The notes beneath the pieces are model-generated. The model was not told where the DNA came from. It ran no database searches and saw only the letters and a program-made list of their open reading frames with translations. From Gossypium raimondii (Eukaryota; Streptophyta; Magnoliopsida; Malvales; Malvaceae): a stretch of DNA of 64,000 bases. A program made the translations under genes and the position numbers. Shown here piece by piece: positions 49,136-59,807 of the stretch. Within the stretch, counting starts at the first letter, position 1. Each line of letters opens with the position of its first letter. The stretch lies in assembly GCF_025698545.1 (NCBI RefSeq), contig NC_068577.1, forward strand, positions 4,063,501-4,127,500. The letters are read 5' to 3'.

Positions 49136-50950
49136 GTGTCTGCAACATATGCAAGACCACAACCAATACGGGAGCCCAGCCCTATAACCAATCGATTTTC
49201 ATGTATTCAAATGAGATTTAATATTTACAGGGCATTATCAAATTCTATGATTAATTTTATAGACATACCAATTTCACAATTCAGTATTCATAAATACAAC
49301 ATTTAATTCAATTATGTAATATACAAAATCTAGCTATACAAACTTACCTCGACACTTGCTCGTGTACGAAAATCTACTTATTCGATACTTTTTGTTTTCC
49401 TTGATTGAATTCCGTACTAAGTCTATCCGGATCTATATGAGTAAATTTAACATCAATTTAATACATTTCATATTCAATTCAATTTACATCCTAGGAAAAA
49501 TTATCATTTTGCACCTATACTTTTTAATTAATTTCAATTCGTCCCTAGACTTGGAAGATGAAATTCATGATATTTAATCTTCATTCCAAGCCTAGAAATT
49601 TCATACATAATAATAGAAATCCCATGAATTCCATAAAATTCATAATTTTCCTTGAATTCAACATCTTTTCAATTTAATCCATAAATCATGTTTTCTTCAA
49701 AAGTCTTTAATAAAACACTTTTAAATAACCATTAACACTTCAATTTCATCATCTAATAACTAAAATCATATTAACTCATCAATGGTAACTCCCAAAATTT
49801 TCAATAAAATAAAAAACCAAGGTAAATGTTACTTGGACCTAATTGTAACAGTCACAAAAACATAAAATTTTCAAGAAACGGGTGAGGATTTGACTTACAT
49901 GAAGCAAAAATTGAAAAACCAGCTTAAACCCTCTTCAATGTCCGTTTTTAGAACTGAAAATGATGATGATTTCTTTAGAATTCTTTAATTTCTCATTTAT
50001 TTCATTAAATTTGGCAAAAATTCCAATTTTGCCCTTAGTTCACACCATTTTGTCATCTTTTTAAGGCTTATGCCACCCCAGCCATATGCTTTTGGCATAT
50101 TTATGGCTTAAATCCCTCCTTATTTGTTGGTTAAGCTATTTAATCACCATTTCTTTTAATTAGCAAGTTTTGCACCTTTTTCAATTTAGTCATTTTTAAC
50201 AAATTAGACATGTAATCAATAAAATTTCTTAACGAATTTTCATATGACATTCCTATCATACCATATACTATAAAATAATATTAAAATAAATTTTCTTTCG
50301 ACCTCGGTTTGTGGTCTCGAAACCACTATTCTGATTTCACTAAAAATGGGCTTTTACAATTACATAATTCCAAAAAATATCACATAACCCTAAACCCCAC
50401 ATAACACCATTACGGAACTTCAATGTAAATCATGCACATAAAACCCTAATTGGCAGGCCAACTGTATCTTAATCCGTCTACCAAGTTTACATGGGTGTAA
50501 AGACAATTTAACAAGAATTTCACATTTCTTTTCTTAATTCACAATGCAAATGAAAATCCCATCTATTCATTTCCATATTAACATGGAGCCTTTTTGATCA
50601 TCACAACACATATCTCGTTTAAATGTTCATCTTATATTTTCCAACCTAATTCCATGAGATTCAATGCACTAATCATACCATTTCATTATCATGAGCCATT
50701 CTTACATCTCTTAATTCAATTATACTCATTATATATATATATATATATATCAAAAGGATAATCAATATTATATCATCATGCATATAATACCTTCAACTTA
50801 TTCCTTAGCTTATATGATGTTGAGCATGACCATCACACACAACCACACTAAATACACATAAGCAAAATATATATATATATATATATATATAGTAAGTCTC
50901 ATATGAACTTACCTTTCTAACAATAAAATGATAAAGTGGTACTCCCAAAG

Positions 50951-51560
50951 TGTAACACTCCACACCTGTCCCCATTGTCGAAATCGAGTTACAAAATGTT
51001 ACAATACAAAACGGAACCGTTATAAATAATTTAACAGTAAAAATTTAATTACTCTAATCATTTCAATCATGTAATGTCATTTAAAACTTTTCCCGAGTCT
51101 TATATGAGCTTATGTGAGCTCTAGAGAAGACCCGGGAACAAACAGGGATCAAAGTGCATCACTTTCAAAAGTTAAAGGCAAGTATGAAAAACAGGGATCA
51201 CACGGTCGTATGCCCAGGCCTTGCAACTATCAGGAACCGTGTAGACCAAAATGCTAACATTTTACAAATTGCACACAGTCGTACCTTCGACCTGTGTGAT
51301 ACCAAATAAATCATAAAGTGCTTGTTTCAAAATCAATTTTCAAGATAACTTCAAAACATATTTTGGCAATTCAAGGTAATGTCATCAAAAGCTCACCAAA
51401 TTTTGACAAAAGTTATTAAACTAACCCAAATAAAATGGGTTATAAAATACATGACTTAAAAAAAAAAGTTTAAAACACAAAGATTTCAAGAAATTTAAAC
51501 CAAAACTCACCTTAATCCAAAACTCACCTTAATCGCTAAAATTTACAATCGATATGCACT
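50951..51560 (+). repeat. Gypsy-type LTR fragment (LTR-C)
   Basis: It starts TGTAACACTCCACACCTG and includes CACACGGTCGTATGCCC-like words, the style of LTR-A and LTR-B. No right end, partner or target duplication was found. The rest to 52639 is AT-rich and has a repeat at 51835-52265 described separately. Confidence 0.45.
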
Positions 51561-51834
51561 TATCTTTCCTTAAGGTTAACTTTTTCTTATAGAAAAATTG
51601 TAATTGATTCTCTCTCTCTCTTTTTCTTATATTCTTTCATAAAACTTCATAAAAAAACGACACATAGAGTTGGATTCGATAAAAAAAAGAGAGAAGCTAA
51701 TGTACCACTTACTAGACTTTTATAATAATAGTCATTTAAAAATTGTGGATTTTACAGTTAAAACATGGACTTAAATTAGGGATGACAAAACTCAAACTAT
51801 CCTATGGATTCCAAATTAATTCACTCCGAATGAA

Positions 51835-52265
51835 ATAGATTTTTTTATTTGAAAAGTGTATATGAGGTGGGACGGGTGGAATTTTTCTTTTGGATAGTAG
51901 GTATGAAGTGATTATAGTAATTGTTTGCCCCGCTCCACTATATACACCTACCATTTTATCCTTTTATACATAAACTATTAAAAGGGTAAAAATATAGTAA
52001 CGTAATATAGAAAAAAATATATTTTTTATGTTTAAATATTTACTTGACTTTAAAAAGATTGAAAAAAATAAAAATAAGTAACAACAATTAAATTGAAGCA
52101 GAGCGGGGGTAGGGTAGAGATGGGTGCATTTAACATTCATAGAGGTAATAGTGAATTTCAAAATTATACATCCATAATAGAACGGGACGTGTGATCGAGT
52201 AAAGTGTATATCAATTGTAGAACAATAATGAATTTAGCAATATCCATCCCATCCCGCCCTATTAC
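51835..52265 (+). repeat. Repeat shared with 56060-56475 (copy 1)
   Basis: It shares an ordered series of words with the later copy: GAAAAGTGTATATGAGGTGGG, CCGCTCCACTATAT, CATTTTATCCTTTTATACATAAACTATTAAAA, and a T-rich tract ending ATGTTTAAATATTT. Each copy lies upstream of one UGT gene. It may be a dispersed non-coding repeat or part of the gene duplication. Confidence 0.55.
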
Positions 52266-52639
52266 CATCCTAACTTAATCACCATGCCTCAACAAGCAAA
52301 CACCATTTTTGCTTAAGAACCACTTGGACAGCAGCCAATAAAAAGTCCTATTTGATATTGGAATTCATTAGAATCCAGATAAGTGGAAAGAAGAGCGGCT
52401 AGTATAATGCTTTTGAACTTTGATATTTTTGAACTAGTACATCAAAATTAAAATAGTTGTACAGAAGCACTAAGGTCCAATCGATTCTAATTCTACTTAA
52501 TTATATGTATTTTTTGAGTCCCATTATCATTATGGCTGACGTTGTTATTCTTGAGTCAATGATGATAATTTATTTAGTGGAATTTCAATGAATAGAATCA
52601 TGAGAATGAGTGCAAGTAAACTTTACGTGATTTGTTTAA

Positions 52640-52790
52640 GATGGATTTAGATAGGCGGTGCATTTATTTGTAGTTATTGTAAAATAGTGGTGGCGGTGAG
52701 AATAGATACTATAGTGATATTGTAGCGTGAAACAAAAATTAAGCTAAACGCACTGCACCATATCTCACCGTCCATCCAAATCCACCCTTA
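52640..52790. mobile_element. Short MITE-like element
   Basis: The left end (tggatttagataggcggtg) and inverted right end (tggatttggatggacggtg) match over about 15 of 19 bp. The interior is 110 bp with the word 'ggtggcggtgagaatagatac'. The stretch 52791-53988 holds no recognised gene. Confidence 0.45.
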
Positions 52791-53988
52791 GTGAGAGTTG
52801 TATTTGTAGTGTGTGTTGTTTTATTGGAAGGAAAGTGTGAGAGTGTAATAATTTTCTTTTGGAGAATTATTTTTCGACATATTTTAAGTTTTAATGGCAC
52901 TTTTCGGTGAGTAATTTCATACAAATCGGGGTGTTTTTATTAATTTTTCACATTGTTTCCTTTTATTTAAATGATTTAAATTAAAATAAAAAATACATAA
53001 CTATAAAAAAGATAATGATTGAAATTTATGTCATTATTGAAAGATGTATTGAAGAATTTGTCTAAGTTTATATAGAGAATTGAAAGTAATTATTTTATTA
53101 GTGAAGAACTGACTTGAGAGTGCATTATTAAATGTATTTTTAGTTAAGAGTCATAAATTTTAGATATTAAGTTTGAAAGTGCGAAGTTTAAACTTATAAG
53201 TATCAGTTAAGATAATGAATATTCTTTTTAAGTAAGACCCCGTATATTTAAGGAAATTAAACTGTACAAACATCTTTTGTCTTATTTACTCTTTTGCATT
53301 TTAACTGAGGAAAGAACAAAACTTTCCTTGCAAATTGTTAATCATGGGGATAAGTAGCGGTGAATTTAGGGTTTGCTTACCATTGAAATTAAAAAATATT
53401 TTTAACTCAAATCATGATTATAAATAAAATAAAAATAAATAAGTATATTTTCAAATTAAATTTAGATTTTAAATTGAGAATTTAACCCAAATTAAAATTT
53501 TTAACTTTTGAACTTTTGGAAAAGCATTTTTATTAAATTTTTTGTTATCCCTTATTAAAATTTTCACTTTACATATCATATTTAAAATAAATATTTTATA
53601 AATTATTAAATTTTTAAAAGAAGAGCACTTTTCATAATATTTTTAAAGGTTTTAGCTTGGTACAAATATCCTATGTCTCCTCAATTCGTCAAACGCTTAA
53701 GAACTTTTCCGAAAAATCTATCGACAACTGAGAGACGCCGGGCAGTGGCAAATTTGACCAAGTGATGTTAGTGTAGAAAAAGTTCAATCAATGTAGCAAG
53801 AATTAGAGGAGTTTTTGTTCTCTGGAAACTTGCAAAGACTTGACTCACTCGCTTCAGCTCCATTTTTAAACTATCACGTAACTTCAATGAATGTTCGGTG
53901 TTCCTCGTTCCGTGTTCAAATCGGATTTTATCATTCTACTTTTCTCCCAATGCTTTTGTCGATTATTACGAGTTTCCATGTAAGGAGA

Positions 53989-54005
53989 TGACGAATGCAA
54001 TGACG
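53989..54005 (+). promoter_or_regulatory. as-1-like element upstream of UGT copy 1
   Basis: Two TGACG words (53989-53993 and 54001-54005) are spaced exactly 12 bp start to start, the spacing of the as-1 element bound by TGA bZIP factors. It lies 67 bp before the TATA box of the UGT73 gene. Confidence 0.5.
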
Positions 54006-54070
54006 TATATTGTATTACCCCGAAAAATACTGAATTTCCCTCATAGGATTAGTCTACTCCTTTCTCGGTC

Positions 54071-54078
54071 TTATATAT
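54071..54078 (+). promoter_or_regulatory. TATA box of UGT copy 1
   Basis: TTATATAT lies 115-122 bp before the ATG. The flanking text is shared with the region upstream of copy 2, where the equivalent reads ATTATACA. Confidence 0.6.
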
Positions 54079-54192
54079 CAGCATGTCGTCGATTCAGTGT
54101 CAGCTGAAATCCATCACAAAATTTCAAACAATCCCAGAATTTTTTACCTTTCAGTCCAACTCTAAACAGTAGTGTTTTTTTTTCCGGGAAAA

Positions 54193-55635
54193 ATGGGAAG
54201 AGAACTTCATATGTTTTTCCTTCCATTCTTGGCTCATGGTCACCTCATCCCAACTTTGGATATGGCCAAGCTGTTTGCTAGTCGAGGGGTGAAGACAACT
54301 ATAGTCACCACTCCAGTCAACGCTGCTTTCTTCTCCAACACAATCGAGAGAAGCAAGGAATCGGGTATCCATATCGGTGTTGAGGTTATCAAGTTTCCGG
54401 CTGTCGAAGTTGGGTTGCCTGAAGGGTGTGAAAGTGCAGATTTGATCCCTGCTCGCCTAGTTTTTGAACTGATGCCCAAGTTCTGGAAGGCCGTGCTCAT
54501 GCTTCAAGAACCGTTCGAAAAGCTGTTACAAGAATGTAAACCAGATTGCATGGTGGTTGGTGTGTTCTTCCCTTGGGCTACTGATGTTGCAAACAAGTTC
54601 GGAATTCCCAGGTTGGTGTTTCATGGAACTAGCTACTTTTCATTGTGTGCAACGGAGTGCATGAGACTATACGAGCCACACAAGAAAGTCCAGTCCGATT
54701 CCGAACCTTTTGTGGTGCCTAACCTTCCCGGTGATATCGAGTTAACGAAAAACCAGCTGCCAGATTCCGTCAAACAAGAAGATGAAAATGAACTTAGCAA
54801 GATGATTAAAGCAACCAGGGAGGCAGAGTTGAAAAGCTACGGCGTAGTTGTCAACAGTTTTTACGAGCTCGAGGGAACCTATGCTGATTACTATAGGAAT
54901 GTGTTGGGTAAAAAGGCATGGCATGTCGGCCCTGTTTCGCTCTGCAATAGGACAACTATAGATAAACTAGAGAGGGGGAAGAAATCAACCATTGATGAAC
55001 ACGAGTGCTTGAAGTGGCTTGACTCGAAAGAATCCAATTCGGTTCTTTACATATGTTTTGGGAGTATGGCCAGCTTCACCTCTGGTCAGTTAAAGGAGAT
55101 CGCTATGGCCCTTGAAGTATCAGAGGTGCAGTTCATTTGGGTTGTGAGGAAGCCAAAGAACAATGAAGAAGATGAGGATTGGTTGCCAGAAGGGTTTGAG
55201 AAGAGAATGGAAGGGAAGGGACTCATAATAAGAGGATGGGCACCCCAAGTTTTGATTCTTGATCATGAAGCAGTGGGAGGATTTGTGACTCATTGTGGAT
55301 GGAATTCAACCTTGGAAGGCGTGTGTGCTGGTGTGCCTATGGTCACTTGGCCAATATTTGCAGAGCAGTTCTACAATGAAAAGTTGGTGACTCAAGTCTT
55401 GAAGATTGGAGTGGCCGTTGGTGTTCAGAAATGGGTGAGAGTGGAGGGAGATTTTGTGGAAAGGGAAGCCATTGAAAAGGCAGTGAAGGAGATCATGAAG
55501 AGTGAGAGAGCAGAAGCAATGAGAAACAGAGCCAAAGCACTGGCCGAAGCAGCAAAAAAAGCTGTTGAAAAAGGAGGGTCTTCTTACTCTGATTTGGATG
55601 CTCTGATTGAAGAAATAAGCTTACATTCTCATTAA
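54193..55635 (+). CDS. UGT73-type UDP-glucosyltransferase, copy 1 (catalytic Asp replaced)
   Basis: An intronless 480-aa GT1-family enzyme. The start at 54193 (MGRELHMFFLPF) is chosen over the in-frame ATG at 54172 because it matches the family N-terminus and copy 2. The N-terminal acceptor domain has the catalytic His in AHGHLIP (H17). The PSPG donor-binding box is complete at residues 349-392, starting WAPQVLILDHEAVGGF and ending with the FAEQ that selects UDP-glucose. UGT73 enzymes glucosylate phenolics, flavonoids, coumarins or triterpenes in the cytosol; the substrate here is unknown. Odd point: the dyad Asp of the usual ADMFFPWATD motif is Gly123 (GGT, 54559-54561) in VVGVFFPWATD, so activity may be reduced or altered. 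An as-1-like element lies upstream. Confidence 0.95.
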   Translation: MGRELHMFFLPFLAHGHLIPTLDMAKLFASRGVKTTIVTTPVNAAFFSNTIERSKESGIHIGVEVIKFPAVEVGLPEGCESADLIPARLVFELMPKFWKAVLMLQEPFEKLLQECKPDCMVVGVFFPWATDVANKFGIPRLVFHGTSYFSLCATECMRLYEPHKKVQSDSEPFVVPNLPGDIELTKNQLPDSVKQEDENELSKMIKATREAELKSYGVVVNSFYELEGTYADYYRNVLGKKAWHVGPVSLCNRTTIDKLERGKKSTIDEHECLKWLDSKESNSVLYICFGSMASFTSGQLKEIAMALEVSEVQFIWVVRKPKNNEEDEDWLPEGFEKRMEGKGLIIRGWAPQVLILDHEAVGGFVTHCGWNSTLEGVCAGVPMVTWPIFAEQFYNEKLVTQVLKIGVAVGVQKWVRVEGDFVEREAIEKAVKEIMKSERAEAMRNRAKALAEAAKKAVEKGGSSYSDLDALIEEISLHSH

Positions 55636-57167
55636 ATCCGTAGACATTTCATATTGTCGTTTGGTTCTTCAACTTCATGCATGTTTCGCTTTACTGTTAA
55701 ATTGGTAGAGCCCTCCTTTCATACTTTGTATAATATAACACCTGCATGATTCTTTTTTTTTGTCTTTCTCAATTGTTCCGATACTGGGACGGACTTGTGA
55801 GGTGAGTCTTGGATACGGTATATTCAAAACAGGTATGCTCAAATTTTTAACTTTTTCTTTTATATATTTTAAGGTACCCATATATAAATATTTGAATAGA
55901 TGAATGGGGTTCTTAAAATTTTAATTAATCCAAGTCACAGGTTTTGAGCCTTTGGTAATGTCATGTCTTGTCAATCGATGTTAGTGCAATTAGGAGTCCG
56001 AGATAGCTGACTCACATTGAGGTCTTCAAATTGGAGTTAGTCCATGGATTTTGAATCGAGTGGTTGAATTTTTTTTTTGAAAAGTGGATATGAAGTGGGG
56101 CGGAATTGATTTTTTTTTCTTTTTAAAACATGAGTATGGAGCAGTTATGGTAATTACTTGCTTCGCTCCGTCTTGCATTGCTCTGTTATATAATATTATC
56201 ATTTTATTCTTATATACATAACTATTAAAAAGGTAAAAATGTAATAATGTATTATAGAAACAATTATATTTTTTATGTTCAAATATTTTTCAGAAGAATT
56301 ATGTTGAAATATTTATTTAACTTTAAAATATTGAACCTATTGAAGATTAAAAGGTAACATCTATGGAGGTGGTAATAAATGATGAAGTGGGCCGGGTGGT
56401 GAAGTAAAGCGTATGATTGGATTTAGTAACATCTATCCCTCCTTGTTTCCATTGTCATCTTTAAATTTACTAATCTGAACATAATTATAAATAAAAAAGC
56501 ATTAAAATTGAAAATTTGTAATTATGGATTTTTTCTCTGTAACATTGATGCGTGAATAGGAAGTGTTTTTGTTATAAATTTCGACAAAAAATTTAATTTT
56601 GCAAACAAAATTAATGAGGTTGTCACGTGTCTTAAATGGTTAGATTTGATTAATTTAGTGATTGAATTAGTATTTTTGTAGTTAGAGACTTAAGGAGATG
56701 ATTTAATATAATGACAGAAATTCATAATTAAACCTTTAAAATGCTTTCTAGTTTTCGTCGTGTTTGTTTTGAAAATAATAATATTATATTGTTAGCAACG
56801 TGTCATATCAGTTATTAAATCTGTTAAAAAGAATTAAACAACGGAAAAGCCGTACAAAATTCCAAAATCGATCAAAACATTAAATAGTACAAATTTCAAA
56901 GGAAGATTGGATCAGGTTAAGTTCAATTGATTTTTAAATATTTTTTAAAAATTAATCAACATTTTTTAAAAATTTGTTGAATTTACTAATAATTTTTATT
57001 AATTTAATATATTCCTTTCTCGATCCTAGATTATACAGGTCATCGCTTCAGTGTTAGCGGAAATTCATCACACAATTTCAAGTTCAAACAACCCCAGAAA
57101 TTTCCAGTTTCATCACCTATCACTTCTAATCTAAATTCAACTGTTTTTGAGTGTTTTTCAAGGGAAA
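55636..57167. other. Intergenic spacer between the two UGT genes
   Basis: It holds the 3' UTR of copy 1, the second copy of the dispersed repeat (56060-56475), and a leader region from about 57005. That leader region resembles the region upstream of copy 1 (TTCCTTTCTCG, GATTCAGTGT/CTTCAGTGT, TCATCACA words). No TGACG pair is seen before copy 2. Confidence 0.6.
56060..56475 (+). repeat. Repeat shared with 51835-52265 (copy 2)
   Basis: It has the same order of words as copy 1 with many substitutions and small indels (GAAAAGTGGATATGAAGTGGGG, TTCGCTCCG, CATTTTATTCTTATATACATAACTATTAAAA). It sits 0.7-1.1 kb before UGT copy 2, whereas copy 1 lies 1.9-2.4 kb before its gene. Confidence 0.55.
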
Positions 57168-58616
57168 ATGAGAAGAGAAATTCATATGTTCTTCCTTCCA
57201 TTCTTGGCTCATGGTCACCTCATCCCAGTAGTGGATATGGCCAAGATGTTTGCGAGTCGAGGAGTGAAGACAACTATAGTTACCACTCCAGTCAACGCTC
57301 TTCTCTTCTCCAACACAATCGCGAGAAGCAAGGAATCTGGTATCCACATCGGTGTCGAGCTTCTCAACTTCCCCGCTGTCGACGTTGGGTTGCCTGAAGG
57401 GTGTGAAAACGATGACTTGATCCCTACTTCCCAAGACGGAAATTTGGAAATGATTACCAAATTCTTCCAGGCCTCACTCATGCTTCAACAACCCTTTGAA
57501 AAGCTGCTACAAGAACGTAAACCAGATTGTTTGGTGGCTGATATGTTCTTCCACTGGGCTACTGATGCTGCAAACAAATTCGGGATTCCCAGGTTGGTTT
57601 TTCATGGAATTAGCTACTTTTCATTGTGTGCATCGGAGTGCATGAGTCTATACAAGCCATACAAGAAGGTTCAGTCCGATTCCCAACCTTTTGTGGTGCC
57701 TAACCTACCAGGCGATATCAAGTTAACAAGAAACCAAGTGCCGGATTACGTCAAACAAGATGCTGAAACTAATTCTACCAAGCTGTTGAAAGAAATCAAG
57801 GAAGCAGAGCTGAAAAGCTACGGCGTAGTTGTCAACAGTTTTTACGAGCTGGAGGCAACCTATGCTGATTACTACAGGAATGTACTGGGGAAAAAGTCAT
57901 GGCATGTCGGCCCAGTTTCGCTCTGCAATAGGAAAAATATAGATAAAGTTGAGAGGGGAAACAAATCAGTCATTGATGAGCAGGAGTGTTTGGAGTGGCT
58001 TGAGTTAAAAGAACCCAATTCGGTTCTTTACATATGTTTTGGGAGTAGGACCAACTTTACATCTTCTCAATTAAAGGAGATCGCCATGGCCCTTGAAGCA
58101 TCGGAGTTGCAGTTCATTTGGGTTGTGAGGAAGCAAAAGAACAATGAAGAAGAGGATGATTGGTTGCCAGAAGGATTTGAGAAGAGAATGGAAGGGAAGG
58201 GACTTATAATAAGAGGATGGGCACCCCAAGTGTTGATTCTTGATCATGAAGCCGTTGGGGGATTTGTGACTCATTGTGGATGGAATTCAACCTTGGAAGG
58301 CGTGTGTGCTGGTGTGCCTATGGTTACTTGGCCAGCATTTGCTGAGCAGTTTTACAATGAAAAGTTGTTGACTCAAGTCTTAAATATTGCAGTAGCTGTG
58401 GGTGCTCAGAAATGGGTGAGAGTAGTGGGAGAGTTTGTGGAAAGGGAAGCCATTGAAAAGGCAGTGAAGGAGATGATGAAGGGTGACAAGGCAGAAGAAA
58501 TGAGAAACAGAGCCAAAGCACTGGCTGAAGCAGCAAAGAAAGCTGTTGAAAAAGGAGGGTCTTCTTACTCAGATTTGGATGCTCTGATTGAAGAAATAAG
58601 CTTGCGTTCTCATTAA
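57168..58616 (+). CDS. UGT73-type UDP-glucosyltransferase, copy 2
   Basis: An intronless 482-aa paralogue, very similar along its length to the gene 1.5 kb upstream and in the same orientation: a tandem duplication. The start is ATG at 57168 (MRREIHMFFLPF). Catalytic His17 and dyad Asp125 (LVADMFFHWATD) are present; the Pro usual after FF is His here. The PSPG box spans residues 351-394 and ends FAEQ, typical of UDP-glucose users. The acceptor region (about residues 80-105) carries a two-residue insertion and most of the differences from copy 1, so acceptor preference may differ. The TATA-like word upstream is weaker, and no as-1-like pair is visible. Acceptor substrate unknown. Confidence 0.95.
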   Translation: MRREIHMFFLPFLAHGHLIPVVDMAKMFASRGVKTTIVTTPVNALLFSNTIARSKESGIHIGVELLNFPAVDVGLPEGCENDDLIPTSQDGNLEMITKFFQASLMLQQPFEKLLQERKPDCLVADMFFHWATDAANKFGIPRLVFHGISYFSLCASECMSLYKPYKKVQSDSQPFVVPNLPGDIKLTRNQVPDYVKQDAETNSTKLLKEIKEAELKSYGVVVNSFYELEATYADYYRNVLGKKSWHVGPVSLCNRKNIDKVERGNKSVIDEQECLEWLELKEPNSVLYICFGSRTNFTSSQLKEIAMALEASELQFIWVVRKQKNNEEEDDWLPEGFEKRMEGKGLIIRGWAPQVLILDHEAVGGFVTHCGWNSTLEGVCAGVPMVTWPAFAEQFYNEKLLTQVLNIAVAVGAQKWVRVVGEFVEREAIEKAVKEMMKGDKAEEMRNRAKALAEAAKKAVEKGGSSYSDLDALIEEISLRSH

Positions 58617-58716
58617 ATCCATGGACACTTACCTGTCTTTATACATTCAATCATTGCTTGCATCTTCAATTGACCCTATAATGTTTTGCATATGGATGGT
58701 GCAATTCCTCAGCAGC

Positions 58717-58788
58717 TAGCTTCATGTGTTCTTCCTTCCATTCATGGTCCATGGCCACATGATACCAATCGTAAACATGGCTAAGCTG
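58717..58788 (+). pseudogene. N-terminal scrap of a third UGT73 gene
   Basis: Twenty-three codons read LHVFFLPFMVHGHMIPIVNMAKL, directly after a TAG where family members have Glu, and stop at TAG 58789-58791. The match to the UGT73 N-terminus is unmistakable, but nothing of the rest is present. It lies 100 bp after the stop of copy 2. The wording differs from both intact copies (FMVHGHM, not FLAHGHL), so it is not a recent partial copy of either. Confidence 0.75.
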
Positions 58789-58791
58789 TAG

Positions 58792-59480
58792 CTTAAATAA
58801 TTTTTTTTTTAGTAATTTTAAACATAAAATCTTTTGGAACTGTAGCTTTTCGATTTTTCTTCGACTGAAAATTAAATATTGTTGCTGATTTTTGCCCTGG
58901 CCTCTTTCACTTATCAATAAATAAAGATTGTTGCCACTTAAAAACGGTAAACTACATCGATGGTCATCCAACTATACCCTTATTTCTGTTTTGGTTATTA
59001 AACTTTAAAAATTTTTAATTTAGCCACTAACGTTTGAATTTATTCCTGTTTTGTTCACTCATCAATAAATTGATAACGGAAAACCTTTTTTCTAATTGGT
59101 GTAATAACACATTTAGTCCTCAATAGTTACATATTCTATCAATTTGATCTTAATTTTAAATAATTTAATAAATTTAACCTTTCAAATTTACAAATTCTAT
59201 CAATTTGATACTAAAACTTACTAACTAAAGCTTTCAGCTTTTAAAACAAAGGTATTCCACATCTATTAATTGTTTTATTTACGGGTTGAAATTATCTAAT
59301 TCGGTATATAACCGGGTCTTTTACAAAAATATTATAAAAAATAAAAATTTACCAAAATACTACAAGTTTTTTTTTATTTACCAAAATATATAAACTTTTT
59401 TTATTTACCAAAATATATAAAAAAAACCAAAATTAAAAAAAAAACCTGACAAAAAAAATCAGACTGAAGTGACATCTCAC
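58792..59480. other. AT-rich intergenic DNA
   Basis: A 'ggtaaactacatcgatggtcatccaac'-type word series (about 58945-59060) resembles dispersed non-coding repeats of plant genomes. No gene is supported. The left end of the MULE downstream may lie in this stretch, but no terminal inverted repeat could be paired because the right end is outside the window. Confidence 0.4.
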
Positions 59481-59762
59481 TGGTCACGCCAATGGTATTG
59501 GCGGCACCAATGGTGCCAATGCCATTGGCGGCACCACTCGTATTATAAATACGACCTCTACCAAGCTGAAAAAAGAAAAATCAACAAAAAAAAAAGAGTT
59601 GGTGCTGAGAAGAAGAGAAAAAGAGAGAAAGAGAGCAGAAAAAGGAGGTATTTTTTTAAAAATAATTGATTATATTGTTGTTATTATTTTGTATATGTTG
59701 TAATATTTTTTGTTTTAGTTTAGTTATTAAGATTAATAGAACTCAAAATAAAAGTATTAGTT

Positions 59763-59807
<45 letters not shown>

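Larger units (their letters stand above)
33669..50358 (+). mobile_element. Solo LTR-B, split by the Tat-like element
   Basis: The left part 33669-35033 and right part 48645-50358 join into one LTR of about 3.08 kb. It starts TATAACACTCC (ancestral TG now TA) and ends GGGCTTTTACA. A perfect 5-bp duplication ATTAC flanks it (33664-33668 and 50359-50363). No internal domain belongs to it, so it is a solo LTR. It carries two arrays of short palindromic words (33895-34330 and 48788-49135). The 13.6-kb Tat-like element sits inside with its own GTCAC duplication. Confidence 0.8.
32253..50950 (+). mobile_element. Outer Gypsy-type LTR (LTR-A), interrupted
   Basis: It starts TGTAACACCCCCTTACC at 32253, the usual start of a large Malvaceae Gypsy LTR family. 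It carries the hAT-like MITE at 32278-32549 and runs to about 33663, where the solo LTR-B is inserted. It probably resumes at 50364 and continues to about 50950. Only the interrupted outer sequence belongs to it. Its true right end is not visible, because a new LTR-like start lies at 50951. No partner LTR or target duplication is found. Confidence 0.5.

Noticed and set aside
54172-54192. Upstream in-frame ATG for UGT copy 1
   Set aside because: It would add MFFFPGK, which has no counterpart in the family. In copy 2 the aligned position is not ATG.
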